Shown here: positions 1 through 5,842 of the stretch, piece by piece
How the letters are laid out: every line of letters starts with the position of its first letter
Position numbering within the stretch: the stretch's first letter is position 1
Program-made: the position numbers and the translations under genes
From: Desulfobulbaceae bacterium
GTDB lineage: Bacteria > Desulfobacterota > Desulfobulbia > Desulfobulbales > Desulfocapsaceae
DNA length: 8,472 bases
Reading direction: 5' to 3'
Assembly: GCA_031256095.1 (NCBI GenBank)
Contig: JAIRRG010000232.1
Location: 1-8,472 of the forward strand
The notes under the pieces: generated by a model
Databases searched by the model: none
What the model saw: only the letters and a program-made list of their open reading frames with translations
Told to the model about the DNA's origin: nothing

Positions 1-548
1 AAGGCGGCAGCCAGGCGATAGCCGTCGCCGCTTGATCCCGTGCGCGGATACGAGGCGCCGCCGGTGGTGACAATCACGGTTTTCGCCGTCATAGCACCCG
101 CCTCGGTGGCTACGATAAAGAGTTCGCCGTCGCGGTGGATGGCCCGCACGCGGCAATTTTCCGCCAGATCAGCCCCCAGCCGCACGGTCCGGCGGCGCAA
201 GGCGGTGGTCACATCCGCGGCGCGGCCACTGGCGGCAAAGATGCGCCCGCCGCGTTCGGCCACCGTGGCAATGCCCTCTTCAGCGAGGAGCGCCAGCAAA
301 TCATCGCGGAAAAAGCGGGCGAAGGCCTGGCGGAGAAAATTGCCGTTTATGCCAAAATGGCTGATGGCTTCGGCGATGGTGGCGGTGTTGGTCAGATTGC
401 CGCGACCTTTGCCGCTGATCGAGAGCTTTCTGCCAGCTTGCGGCATCTTTTCCAAGAGGCTGACTTGCGCTCCCGTGGCTGCGGCAAAAGCCGCCGCCAT
501 CAGGCCGGAAGCGCCAGCGCCAACGATGACGACATCGCAAACCGGCAT
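1..548 (-). CDS. HI0933/YhiN-family FAD-dependent flavoprotein, N-terminal part (runs off left edge)
   Basis: The 182 visible codons read inward from the left edge on the minus strand. The protein opens with a Rossmann dinucleotide-binding fold: GAGASG at residues 10-15 and an acidic residue (E33) at the end of beta-2, expected to bind the adenosine ribose of FAD. Next come the family hallmark GRKLSISGKGRGNLTN (39-54) and, close to the edge, TTGGASYPRTGSSGDGYRLA. These are typical of the HI0933/YhiN (BaiN-like) flavoproteins, usually about 390-420 residues, so roughly half is missing. The physiological substrate of most members is unknown; some reduce unsaturated bonds in small molecules. The ATG at 546-548 lies 6 bases after the DHFR stop, so the two genes are probably co-transcribed. 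A TTG at 552-554 is an in-frame alternative start. The family call is firm; the substrate is not inferable. Confidence 0.9.
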   Translation of the reverse strand, partial: MPVCDVVIVGAGASGLMAAAFAAATGAQVSLLEKMPQAGRKLSISGKGRGNLTNTATIAEAISHFGINGNFLRQAFARFFRDDLLALLAEEGIATVAERGGRIFAASGRAADVTTALRRRTVRLGADLAENCRVRAIHRDGELFIVATEAGAMTAKTVIVTTGGASYPRTGSSGDGYRLAAA

Positions 549-554
549 GACCAA

Positions 555-1028
555 TCACCCGCGCTGGTAACGAAAAACTGTAAACGGCATGGCCGTTTCG
601 TGACGAACCCGGCTGATTTCCTGGAAGGAGGCGGGAATTTCCGGGAAAACGCTGTCGCCCTCATAGTTTTCGTCGAAAACGCTGACAATGATGCCATCGG
701 CAAGCCCTATGGCCTCGGCAAAAACCCGCCCACCGCCAATAACGAATACATGGTCTTTTTCACCAGCGGCCAAAGCCAAGGCTTCCGCCAGGGAAGAGGC
801 GGTTTCACAGGCGGGGGCGGCCAAGGCCGGGTCGCGACTGATGACGATGTTACGGCGCCCAGGCAAGGCCCGGCCCAGAGAAGAGAAGGTGTTTTTGCCC
901 ATGATTACTGCGTGGCCCATGGTGGTTTCTTTGAAAAAACGCAGTTCCTCCGGATTGTGCCAGGGGATGCCGCTGCCGCGCCCGATGACCCGGTTGGCGG
1001 CCATGGCGGCCATGAGAATGATTTCCAT
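555..1028 (-). CDS. folA: Dihydrofolate reductase
   Basis: This enzyme reduces dihydrofolate to tetrahydrofolate with NADPH in the cytoplasm, feeding one-carbon metabolism, and is the target of trimethoprim. From the ATG at 1026-1028 it has 157 residues, matching the usual 159 or so. Motifs in order are MEIILMAAMAANRVIG, the Met20-loop region GSGIPWHNPEEL (18-29), TTMGHAVIMGKNTF (35-48), LPGRRNIVISRD with the folate-binding arginine R58, VFVIGGG (94-100) and EGDSVFPE. The in-frame ATG at 1082 would add 18 residues with no family counterpart, so I chose 1028; its ribosome site is weak (GGAAAA). The catalytic acid is Glu28, not the commoner bacterial Asp, and the conserved Thr that hydrogen-bonds it (Thr113 in E. 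coli) is Ser116 by my alignment. The HI0933-family gene follows 6 bases downstream. No thyA is visible beside it. Confidence 0.95.
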   Translation of the reverse strand: MEIILMAAMAANRVIGRGSGIPWHNPEELRFFKETTMGHAVIMGKNTFSSLGRALPGRRNIVISRDPALAAPACETASSLAEALALAAGEKDHVFVIGGGRVFAEAIGLADGIIVSVFDENYEGDSVFPEIPASFQEISRVRHETAMPFTVFRYQRG

Positions 1029-1189
1029 GGGTTTTTCCGTTTTCAGGGCTTGATTTTTCCCGCCTGGGCAGGGCATACTCACGTTTTATCGACGAGCCAA
1101 ACTGTATGTGGCGAAGGATTCCGGTTTTGCCACCGCCTCCGTTCTCTTGCCGTCACAACTTTGCCGATTCCTGTTCCTGAGGGGGCCCT
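1029..1189. promoter_or_regulatory. Divergent intergenic region between folA and the membrane protein gene
   Basis: These 161 bases separate two divergent genes and should hold a promoter for each. On the plus strand a possible pair is TTGATT (1050-1055) and CATACT (1074-1079) with an 18-base spacer. Both hexamers match consensus at four of six positions. On the minus strand I see only poor candidates, such as TTGGCT followed 17 bases later by TATGCC. The assignments are inferred from consensus matching only. Confidence 0.3.
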
Positions 1190-1867
1190 ATGAAAATCAA
1201 CTGGAGCGCGGCCTTGGCGGCTGATCCGGCCGCCCGCTTGACGGTATCTCCCATTTTACGCGAAGCGTGGGAAAAACTGACAGGCGTCAAAGGCCATGTC
1301 TGGGGCGCGGCGGTAATTGTCGTCCTGATCAACCTGATCTTTGGCGCGGTCGTCCATTTTTTGCCGGATACGAAAACGGCAGGAGGCATTGTCGGGTTGA
1401 CCGTTGTCAGTATCATCGTTTTTTTTCTCAACAGTTTGTTTCTGGCGGGTCTCGGGTACCTTGGCCTGTGCCAAGCCCGTGGCCAGGAAGGCGGCTGGGA
1501 GATGATGTTCATCTCCTTCAGCCCGCGGAACCTCGCCAAGCTGCTCTTTCTGTTCATCCTTTTACCGATTATCGTCGGCTTGGGCCTTGTCTGTTTGATT
1601 GTTCCGGGGATTTATCTGGCGGTAACGCTGTCGTTTAGCCCATTGCTGGTGCTTGACCAAGGTATGTCGCCATGGCAGGCATTGTTGGCATCGCGGCGGA
1701 AAAGCCACGGCAATTGCCTGAACATTTTTCTCGTTTATTTCCTGGTCAAAATTGCCTTTTGGGCGGCTTTTGTCTTGCTGCTGGTAGGTCTGTACTGGAT
1801 GCTGCCCTTTGCCTTCGTGGCCTACGGCGTCCTCTACCGTTGCTTGTTCGATGGCGCCAAAAGCTGA
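1190..1867 (+). CDS. Multi-pass inner-membrane protein, YciC/DUF975-like
   Basis: This 225-residue protein of unknown function begins with a soluble, amphipathic stretch (1-36) and then has hydrophobic segments at about 37-57, 66-92, 116-148 and 178-220, enough for five or six membrane spans. The segment IVPGIYLAVTLSFSPLLVLD (137-156), followed by SPWQALLASRR (160-170), is the arrangement seen in YciC, DUF975 and glycerophosphodiester-phosphodiesterase membrane-domain proteins. In these a proline-glycine turn precedes a helix and a conserved Trp-x-Ala-Leu-x-x-Ser segment. No catalytic motif is visible. TGAGGGGG at 1178-1185 is a strong ribosome site just before the ATG. The gene stands alone, divergent from folA and convergent with the SPFH gene. 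The family link is by motif impression, so a specific role cannot be given. Confidence 0.8.
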   Translation: MKINWSAALAADPAARLTVSPILREAWEKLTGVKGHVWGAAVIVVLINLIFGAVVHFLPDTKTAGGIVGLTVVSIIVFFLNSLFLAGLGYLGLCQARGQEGGWEMMFISFSPRNLAKLLFLFILLPIIVGLGLVCLIVPGIYLAVTLSFSPLLVLDQGMSPWQALLASRRKSHGNCLNIFLVYFLVKIAFWAAFVLLLVGLYWMLPFAFVAYGVLYRCLFDGAKS

Positions 1868-2085
1868 AAGGCGCGGCAAGCCAAGCCGTATTTTGCTTCT
1901 CTTGCCGTTCGCCACCGGGGCGCGACCGGGTTTTTCCCCGCAAACTGTTCTCTCCGGCTTTTGCCTGTCGGCTTTTCACGCCGCTTCTTCGATCATTTTT
2001 TGTGCGCGGGTGGGCAAACCGGTACCTGCCCCACTCGGCGGTGGAGCGGGGCGTTGATGGCGTTTTTGTCCAGTAACTGAGGATA
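1868..2085. other. Convergent intergenic gap with stem-loops but no clear terminator
   Basis: These 218 bases lie between the 3' ends of the membrane protein and SPFH genes. Two imperfect stems are visible: CGGCAAG/CTTGCCG (1874-1880 with 1901-1907), and GTGGGCA pairing with TGCCCCAC (2010-2016 with 2027-2034, one bulge). Neither is followed by a run of T on the strand where it would be needed, so I cannot call an intrinsic terminator. The open frames crossing the gap have no recognisable protein character. Confidence 0.3.
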
Positions 2086-2958
2086 TCAAAGCCCAGGACG
2101 GGCCACCTTGCCAATCAGGCCGCCAATCGTTTCCTGGATGTCGGCAGGCAACAGCACTACCTTGGCATTTTCCGATGCCGCCAGTTTTTGGACTGAGGAA
2201 ATATATTTCTCTCCAAGTAAATAAAGCATCGGAGCCAGTTCGGAACCGAGGGCGGCGGTAACGCGCCGGATTGATTCGGCTGATGACTCGGCTAAGGTCA
2301 CCTGGGCGTCGGCATCACGGTGCGCCGCTTCAAGCCGGGCCTCGGCGGCAAGAATGGCCGATTGTTTTTCTCCTTCCGCCCGCGTCACCGTCGCCTTGCG
2401 CTCACGTTCGGCGGCGGCCTGCATTTCCATGGCTTTTTGCATTGAAGGCGAGGGTTTGATGTCCTGAATTTCCACCGATTTAACGGTCAGGCCCCAGTCG
2501 ATGGCCTCATCGGCGATGCTTTCGCGTAAGCGCGCCTTGATCTTGTCACGCGACGACAACGCTTCGTCCAGTTCCATTTCGCCAGCAATCGAGCGCAGGG
2601 TCGTCATGATAAGATTGCGAATCGCTTCCGAAAAATCGGTGACGCCATAAACCGCCTTCACTGGATTCGTGACTTTAATGAAGGCTACGGCGTTGATGAA
2701 GATGACGGCGTTATCTCGTGTGATGACTTCCTGTTGCTGCACGTCGAGGATGATATCTTTGGTGACGAGCTTGTAGGCGACCTTGTCGAAGTAGGGGATG
2801 ACGAAATTGAGGCCGGGTAAAAGGGTAGCGTGATATTTACCCAGGCGTTCGACGATCCATTCCGTGCCCTGAGGCACGATGCGTACGCCATTGGCGATGG
2901 TAACGGCGGCCAAAACCAGGATGGCGAAGGTAACGATAAAACCCACTCCTATGCTCAT
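2086..2958 (-). CDS. SPFH/band-7 (slipin/QmcA-type) membrane protein
   Basis: The protein has 290 residues from the ATG at 2956-2958. TTGGAG lies 6 bases before that codon; a longer frame to 3090 adds 44 residues that lack SPFH character and overlap nfeD. A single N-terminal membrane anchor (about 2-22) precedes an SPFH domain: VPQGTEWIVERLGKYHATL, then LPGLNFVIPYFDKV, then the conserved DVQQQEVITRDNA and a WGLTVKSVEIQDI segment. An alanine/glutamate-rich coiled coil (about 175-240, with AAAERERKATVTRAEGEKQ) and a hydrophobic C-terminal tail follow. Members form large ring or cage oligomers at the inner membrane, associated with microdomains and often with FtsH-type proteolysis. The nfeD gene is 38 bases upstream on the same strand, the usual partner arrangement. 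HflK/HflC is less likely because there is no second SPFH gene. No terminator is evident downstream. Confidence 0.92.
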   Translation of the reverse strand: MSIGVGFIVTFAILVLAAVTIANGVRIVPQGTEWIVERLGKYHATLLPGLNFVIPYFDKVAYKLVTKDIILDVQQQEVITRDNAVIFINAVAFIKVTNPVKAVYGVTDFSEAIRNLIMTTLRSIAGEMELDEALSSRDKIKARLRESIADEAIDWGLTVKSVEIQDIKPSPSMQKAMEMQAAAERERKATVTRAEGEKQSAILAAEARLEAAHRDADAQVTLAESSAESIRRVTAALGSELAPMLYLLGEKYISSVQKLAASENAKVVLLPADIQETIGGLIGKVARPGL

Positions 2959-2996
2959 GAGGGACTCCAAATGAAAATGGTAACTGCTTGCGCCGG

Positions 2997-3434
2997 TCAA
3001 GCCGGCGCCACCTTGAGAAAACTGCCTTCGACGGAAACAAGTTTGACCCGCGTGCCAATGGCGATCGCAGCGTCGGATGTACACGGCCATTCCTCGGCGC
3101 CGAGAACCGGGCGTTGGAAGCGGACCTTGCCGCGCTTGAATGGAGCCGTGTCGGCGACCAGGAGGCCAATTTCGCCGATGATGTCTCCTTCGGCGGTGCC
3201 AATCCCGGTTTTATTGCGGAAACGGCTGAAAACCCGAAACCATAATACGGTCATGATCGCCGAAGCGATGGCCCAGACCAGTATCTGCCCGGCGAGCGGC
3301 AGGCCCGGCGCCACCAGCAACAGTAAGCCGACGAAGAGCGCTCCCAGGCCAAACCAGAAGACAAAAAAAGACGGGATTGCCAGTTCCAGCAAGACCAGCG
3401 CTATGCCGCCAACGATCCAGTGCCACCATTCCAT
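2997..3434 (-). CDS. NfeD-like short membrane protein, partner of the SPFH protein
   Basis: The protein has 145 residues. The start is the ATG at 3432-3434, preceded by AAGAGGAT at a spacing of 7 to 8 bases; the frame could extend to 3473 but the added residues are hydrophilic and have no better ribosome site. The first 70 residues are three or four closely packed membrane helices (WIVGGIALVLLELAIPSFFV, then FGLGALFVGLLLLVAPGLPL, then a third near 50-70). A soluble C-terminal half follows (IIGEIGLLVADTAPF to the end) with the OB-fold character of NfeD proteins. This is the short form without the N-terminal serine-protease domain, comparable to E. coli YbbJ next to QmcA. The 38-base gap to the SPFH gene implies one transcript. 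The role is inferred from the family: modulating or anchoring the SPFH oligomer in the inner membrane. Confidence 0.9.
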   Translation of the reverse strand: MEWWHWIVGGIALVLLELAIPSFFVFWFGLGALFVGLLLLVAPGLPLAGQILVWAIASAIMTVLWFRVFSRFRNKTGIGTAEGDIIGEIGLLVADTAPFKRGKVRFQRPVLGAEEWPCTSDAAIAIGTRVKLVSVEGSFLKVAPA

Positions 3435-3503
3435 CGCTGTTATCCTCTTGTTCGTGGTCTTCGCTTGATTCAAGTTGAAGAGTTAGAGCGTTTCCCACTC
3501 GCG

Positions 3504-3665
3504 CTAATCAATGGCCGCAAGATTGGCACCAGTCTGCCGCATGACAATGGTTTTCTTTTGTCCCAGACAAGCATGGAAGGCTAAAATTTTATCAAATAAG
3601 GAAGCCACATCGGTAACCGGACCTATAATTCTATTTACAAATAAAATCTTATATAATATCCTCTG
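3504..3665 (-). pseudogene. Possible C-terminal remnant of an unrecognised coding sequence
   Basis: On the minus strand a frame of 53 codons is open from a TGA inside the end of the inverted repeat (3666-3668) to a TAG at 3504-3506. Its second half reads like ordinary protein (for example GPVTDVASLFDKILAFHACL and then GQKKTIVMRQTGANLAAID) with sensible codon choice. The upstream part is AT-rich and Ile/Leu/Lys-rich. There is no ribosome site or good start codon. It could be the tail of a gene whose front was lost when the repeat arrived, or simply a chance open frame. I do not recognise the family. Confidence 0.15.
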
Positions 3666-3749
3666 TCATTGCGAGGAACATAGTGACGAAGAAATCTATT
3701 TTTTTAATTTTTCCCACGATATGGATTGCTTCGCTTCGCTTGCAATGAC
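3665..3749. repeat. MITE/REP-like imperfect inverted repeat
   Basis: The left end reads GTCATTGCGAGGAACATAGT and continues to GACGAAGAAATC (3665-3696). The right end, reverse-complemented, reads GTCATTGCAAGCGAAGCGAAGCAATC (3749-3724 given as GTCATTGCAAGCGAAGC then GAAGCAATC). The two arms pair at both ends, but the left arm carries 6 extra bases and several mismatches. A 27-base AT-rich centre separates them. From general knowledge, GTCATTGCGAGSRNNRNNGAAGCAATC-type palindromes are dispersed in many bacterial genomes and are often mis-annotated as short proteins ending in DCFASLAMT. It has no transposase and would be mobilised in trans, if at all. The left arm looks degenerate, so this copy is probably old. 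Confidence 0.75.
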
Positions 3750-3823
3750 GCAGAAAGTTATTCAAGTTTTAATTTAGAAATTGTATAATAAGTAAGATTT
3801 CATCGAAGCGTCGGTCAGCAAGC

Positions 3824-4747
3824 TCACAGGCCATTTTGCCGCAGTTGTTCGACTAGATCACGCTGTTGATCGCTGAGCGTTTTCGGCACCGTCACCTCAA
3901 TTTGCACATAAAGATCGCCACGTGGCCCATCTGGCCCGGTTGGCATACCAAAGCCTTTGATACGCAGCCGCGTGCCGTTGCCGGAAAAGGACGGCACCTT
4001 GATCTTGAATTTCTTCTTCTCGAGCGATTCGACCTCAATGGAGCAGCCGAGGCAGGCGTCGCTGAAGCTGATGCTTTTCGCGACGACCAGGTCATCGCCC
4101 TCACGCTTGAAAACCGGGTGCAGCGCGATTTCCACCTGCAGATACAGATCGCCCGCCGGACCGCCGTAGGGCGAGGGATTGCCCTGGCCGCCGAGGCGCA
4201 GCTTTTTTCCGGCTTCAATGCCTTTGGGGATTTTGACGGCGACATTGTGGGTCTGGGAACCGTGCCTGAGCGAAATGTTGCATTCGGCCCCGCGCAGCAC
4301 ATCCTCAAGGTTAACGGTAATCCGCGAATTGAGGTCTTCGCCTTTTTGAAAACCGCCGTGGCCGCCGCCTGGGTGTCCGCCGGCGTTTTGGAAAAAGGAA
4401 AACTGGCCGCCATTCATGCCGCCCATATTGACATTGCCGTGGAAACGCCCGCCGGTGCCGCCGAAGCCGAACTGGCGCAGGATGTCGCCCAGGTCGAAAT
4501 TCCGAAAGATATCTTCCTGGGAATAGCGCTGGCGGAAACCGTCGGAACCAAAGGCGTCGTACTGCTTGCGTTTCTCCGCATCCGACAGCACGGCGTAAGC
4601 CTCGCTGATCTCCTTGAATTTGTCCTCGGCCTTTTTGTCGCCTGGATTTTTGTCAGGATGGTATTTCAGCGCCAGTTTGCGATAGGCTTTTTTTATCTCT
4701 TCCGAGCTGGCGGTTTTGGCCACGCCCAGTGTTTCATAGTAATCCAT
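3824..4747 (-). CDS. cbpA: DnaJ-family co-chaperone of the CbpA type (no zinc finger)
   Basis: This 307-residue J-domain protein would stimulate the ATPase of DnaK (Hsp70) and bind unfolded clients in the cytoplasm. The J domain occupies residues 1-70, with MDYYETLGV at the start, the essential HPD at 30-32, and YDAFGSDGF at its end. A Gly/Phe-rich linker (about 85-135) follows, then two beta-barrel client-binding domains with RITVNLEDVLRGAE, VKIPKGIEAGKKLRLGGQGN and GDLYVQIEVTVPKTLSDQQ. The CxxCxGxG zinc-finger repeats of true DnaJ are absent, making it class B (CbpA/curved-DNA-binding-protein-like). The ATG at 4745-4747 has a strong GGGGGAGAG ribosome site. No cbpM-like modulator gene follows, unlike in E. 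coli. The gene has its own promoter (4797-4825) and lies downstream of the ssb terminator. The symbol rests on domain architecture, not on orthology. Confidence 0.9.
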   Translation of the reverse strand: MDYYETLGVAKTASSEEIKKAYRKLALKYHPDKNPGDKKAEDKFKEISEAYAVLSDAEKRKQYDAFGSDGFRQRYSQEDIFRNFDLGDILRQFGFGGTGGRFHGNVNMGGMNGGQFSFFQNAGGHPGGGHGGFQKGEDLNSRITVNLEDVLRGAECNISLRHGSQTHNVAVKIPKGIEAGKKLRLGGQGNPSPYGGPAGDLYLQVEIALHPVFKREGDDLVVAKSISFSDACLGCSIEVESLEKKKFKIKVPSFSGNGTRLRIKGFGMPTGPDGPRGDLYVQIEVTVPKTLSDQQRDLVEQLRQNGL

Positions 4748-4796
4748 GCTCTCTCCCCCTGTCCCTGGCCTGGGACGTTGTCAATTTTCGTTCCAG

Positions 4797-4825
4797 ACAA
4801 TAGGAATCAATGGGAAAACCGTCAA
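4797..4825 (-). promoter_or_regulatory. Sigma70-type promoter for the cbpA-like gene
   Basis: On the minus strand TTGACG (4825-4820) is followed after exactly 17 bases by TATTGT (4802-4797). They match consensus at five and four of six positions. Transcription would begin near 4790, giving a leader of about 43 bases before the ATG at 4747. A short GTCCC/GGGAC hairpin (4761-4765 with 4772-4776) sits in that leader just before the ribosome site. I do not see a sigma32 heat-shock promoter. The call is from consensus only. Confidence 0.55.
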
Positions 4826-4864
4826 GAACGGCAAGCCCGGCGCAGGCGGCGGGAACAGGGGCGA

Positions 4865-4892
4865 AAAAGCGCCTCCGGCTGAAAGCGCTTTT
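4865..4892 (-). terminator. Intrinsic terminator of ssb
   Basis: A perfect 8-bp stem, AAAAGCGC (4865-4872) with GCGCTTTT (4885-4892), encloses a 12-base loop. Read on the minus strand, the stem ends in TTTTT then CGC, which supplies the U-tract. It begins 24 bases after the ssb stop. It separates ssb from the cbpA-like promoter just downstream. The matching A-tract on the other side means it could also be partly bidirectional. Confidence 0.65.
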
Positions 4893-4916
4893 GGCTGACG
4901 CGGAAGCAATTCCCGC

Positions 4917-5339
4917 TCAGAACGGCACCTCTCCGGAGCCACTTCCATAATTGCCAGATGGTTCATCGGGAAACGGCGCGTCCTGATAACTGCCGCCCTG
5001 CCGCCCGCCTTCGCCCTTCGGTGACAGCATCTTCATGTCGCGGGCGACAATTTCCGTGGTGTAGCGGTCAGCGCCGTCTTTATCCTGCCATTTCCTGGTC
5101 TGAATTTTGCCCTCAACGTATACCTTCGAGCCTTTGTGCAGGTATTCGCCGCAGATCTCCGCCAGCTTGGCCCAAGCGACGACGCGGTGCCACTCGGTCT
5201 GCTCCTGCATCTGGCCATCCTGGCCTTTCCAGCGCTCGCTGGTGGCGACGTTGAAGGTGGCGACGGCGGTGCCGCTCTGGGTGTAGCGGACTTCCGGGTC
5301 GGCGCCCAGGTTGCCAACAAGAATCGCTTTATTGATCAT
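4917..5339 (-). CDS. ssb: Single-stranded DNA-binding protein
   Basis: SSB coats single-stranded DNA in replication, recombination and repair, and recruits partner enzymes through its C-terminal tip. The start is the ATG at 5337-5339, directly preceded by GGAGGAAGAA; an in-frame ATG 36 bases upstream adds residues foreign to the family. The product has 140 residues, shorter than E. coli SSB (178). The OB-fold fills residues 1 to about 105: MINKAILVGNLGADPEVRYT, VATFNVATSERW, then TEWHRVVAWAKLAEICGEYL, KGSKVYVEGKIQTRKWQDK and YTTEIVARDMKML. The linker is only about 30 residues, rich in Gly and Ser. The last residues are SGSGEVPF: the terminal Pro-Phe is kept, but the usual run of Asp is reduced to a single Glu. 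It has its own terminator and is divergent from the ykgJ-like gene. Confidence 0.95.
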   Translation of the reverse strand: MINKAILVGNLGADPEVRYTQSGTAVATFNVATSERWKGQDGQMQEQTEWHRVVAWAKLAEICGEYLHKGSKVYVEGKIQTRKWQDKDGADRYTTEIVARDMKMLSPKGEGGRQGGSYQDAPFPDEPSGNYGSGSGEVPF

Positions 5340-5461
5340 TTCTTCCTCCGGGGGGTGAAATCGGTTATCCGGCAAAAAATTCTGGCGGATGATGAAGAGC
5401 CACTATAGTATCCGGGCTATTCGGGAAAATACATCAATTTATTATAACCGCTCTATCCGCC
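5340..5461. promoter_or_regulatory. Divergent promoter region between ssb and the ykgJ-like gene
   Basis: This 122-base spacer, AT-rich in its right half, must drive both genes. For ssb a perfect minus-strand -10 hexamer TATAAT (5446-5441) and a second candidate TATAGT within the palindrome ACTATAGT (5402-5409) are present, both with poor -35 matches. For the plus strand the same AT-rich box reads TATAAC (5443-5448), which would place the transcript start only about 7 bases before the ATG at 5462. That fits the absence of a ribosome site in front of that gene. I see no clear LexA box. Hexamer calls are tentative. Confidence 0.35.
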
Positions 5462-5842
5462 ATGACCGTCACGCCCAACCTCGACGATCCCACAACCTGG
5501 CCCCTCTTTCATCGGGGGATGTGCCAGCGCTGCCAGGCATGGTGCTGCCGCCTGCCCGCCGAAGTGACGGTCGCCGACCTGATTGCCATGGAGCTGCTGA
5601 CCGATTTTGACCGCCAGGAACCGGCGCGGTTGCTGGTCAAGAGGCTGAAAAAACAAGGGATTATCGAGCATTTTCACGAAAAATCCGGCAAATTCACGTT
5701 GAGCCGCCGGGCCAACGGCGACTGCCTGTTTTTGGGTGAGGAAAATCGCCGCTGTGCCATTTACAACAAACGCCCGCCAGTCTGCCGCCAGCATCCGCGC
5801 GTCGGGCCGAGGCCGGGCTTCTGCCCACACGCCGAAAAATGA
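5462..5842 (+). CDS. YkgJ-family cysteine-cluster (putative Zn/Fe-chelating) protein
   Basis: This 126-residue soluble protein carries the CxxCxxxCC signature at C21, C24, C28 and C29, followed by single cysteines at 88, 98, 108 and 121. These sit in the family pattern GDCLFL...CAIYNKRPPVCRQHP...GFC. YkgJ-type proteins (UPF0153/CxxCxxCC family) are thought to bind a metal or iron-sulfur cluster through these cysteines, but the function is not settled. The ATG at 5462 has no recognisable ribosome site; the Met at residue 20 is an alternative start that would still keep all eight cysteines. The stop codon overlaps the start of the cation transporter gene by four bases (ATGA), implying translational coupling and a shared metal-related job. 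The cysteine set makes the family call secure; the role is inference. Confidence 0.88.
   Translation: MTVTPNLDDPTTWPLFHRGMCQRCQAWCCRLPAEVTVADLIAMELLTDFDRQEPARLLVKRLKKQGIIEHFHEKSGKFTLSRRANGDCLFLGEENRRCAIYNKRPPVCRQHPRVGPRPGFCPHAEK

Larger units (their letters stand above)
3435..3823. other. AT-rich intergenic region upstream of nfeD and downstream of the cbpA-like gene
   Basis: This 389-base gap is the only clearly AT-rich part of the window, especially 3575-3720 and 3755-3805. It contains the inverted-repeat element at 3665-3749. It should also contain the nfeD promoter, although I see no convincing -35/-10 pair within about 60 bases of the nfeD start. A plus-strand open frame across 3511-3777 is created partly by the repeat. 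Its HCEEHSDEE... and DCFASLAMT peptides are the recurring artefact produced wherever this repeat is translated, so I do not call it a gene. No terminator with a T-run is seen directly after the cbpA-like stop. Confidence 0.6.

Noticed and set aside
135..1193. Long plus-strand open frame (352 codons) opposite folA and the flavoprotein gene
   Set aside because: It lies antisense to two genes with strong family motifs, and its own product is Gly/His/Arg-rich low-character sequence. High GC makes such shadow frames common.
2010..2034. GTGGGCA/TGCCCCAC hairpin as a terminator for the SPFH gene or the membrane protein gene
   Set aside because: It has a bulge and no T-run on either side, so it does not meet the intrinsic terminator pattern.
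3511..3777. Plus-strand open frame of 88 codons in the AT-rich gap
   Set aside because: Its C-terminal half is the translation of the inverted repeat (HCEEHSDEE..., DCFASLAMT), a recurring artefact, and it has no ribosome site.
3866..4882. Plus-strand open frame (338 codons) opposite the cbpA-like gene
   Set aside because: It is antisense to a complete J-domain protein, has no recognisable domain, and lacks a ribosome site.
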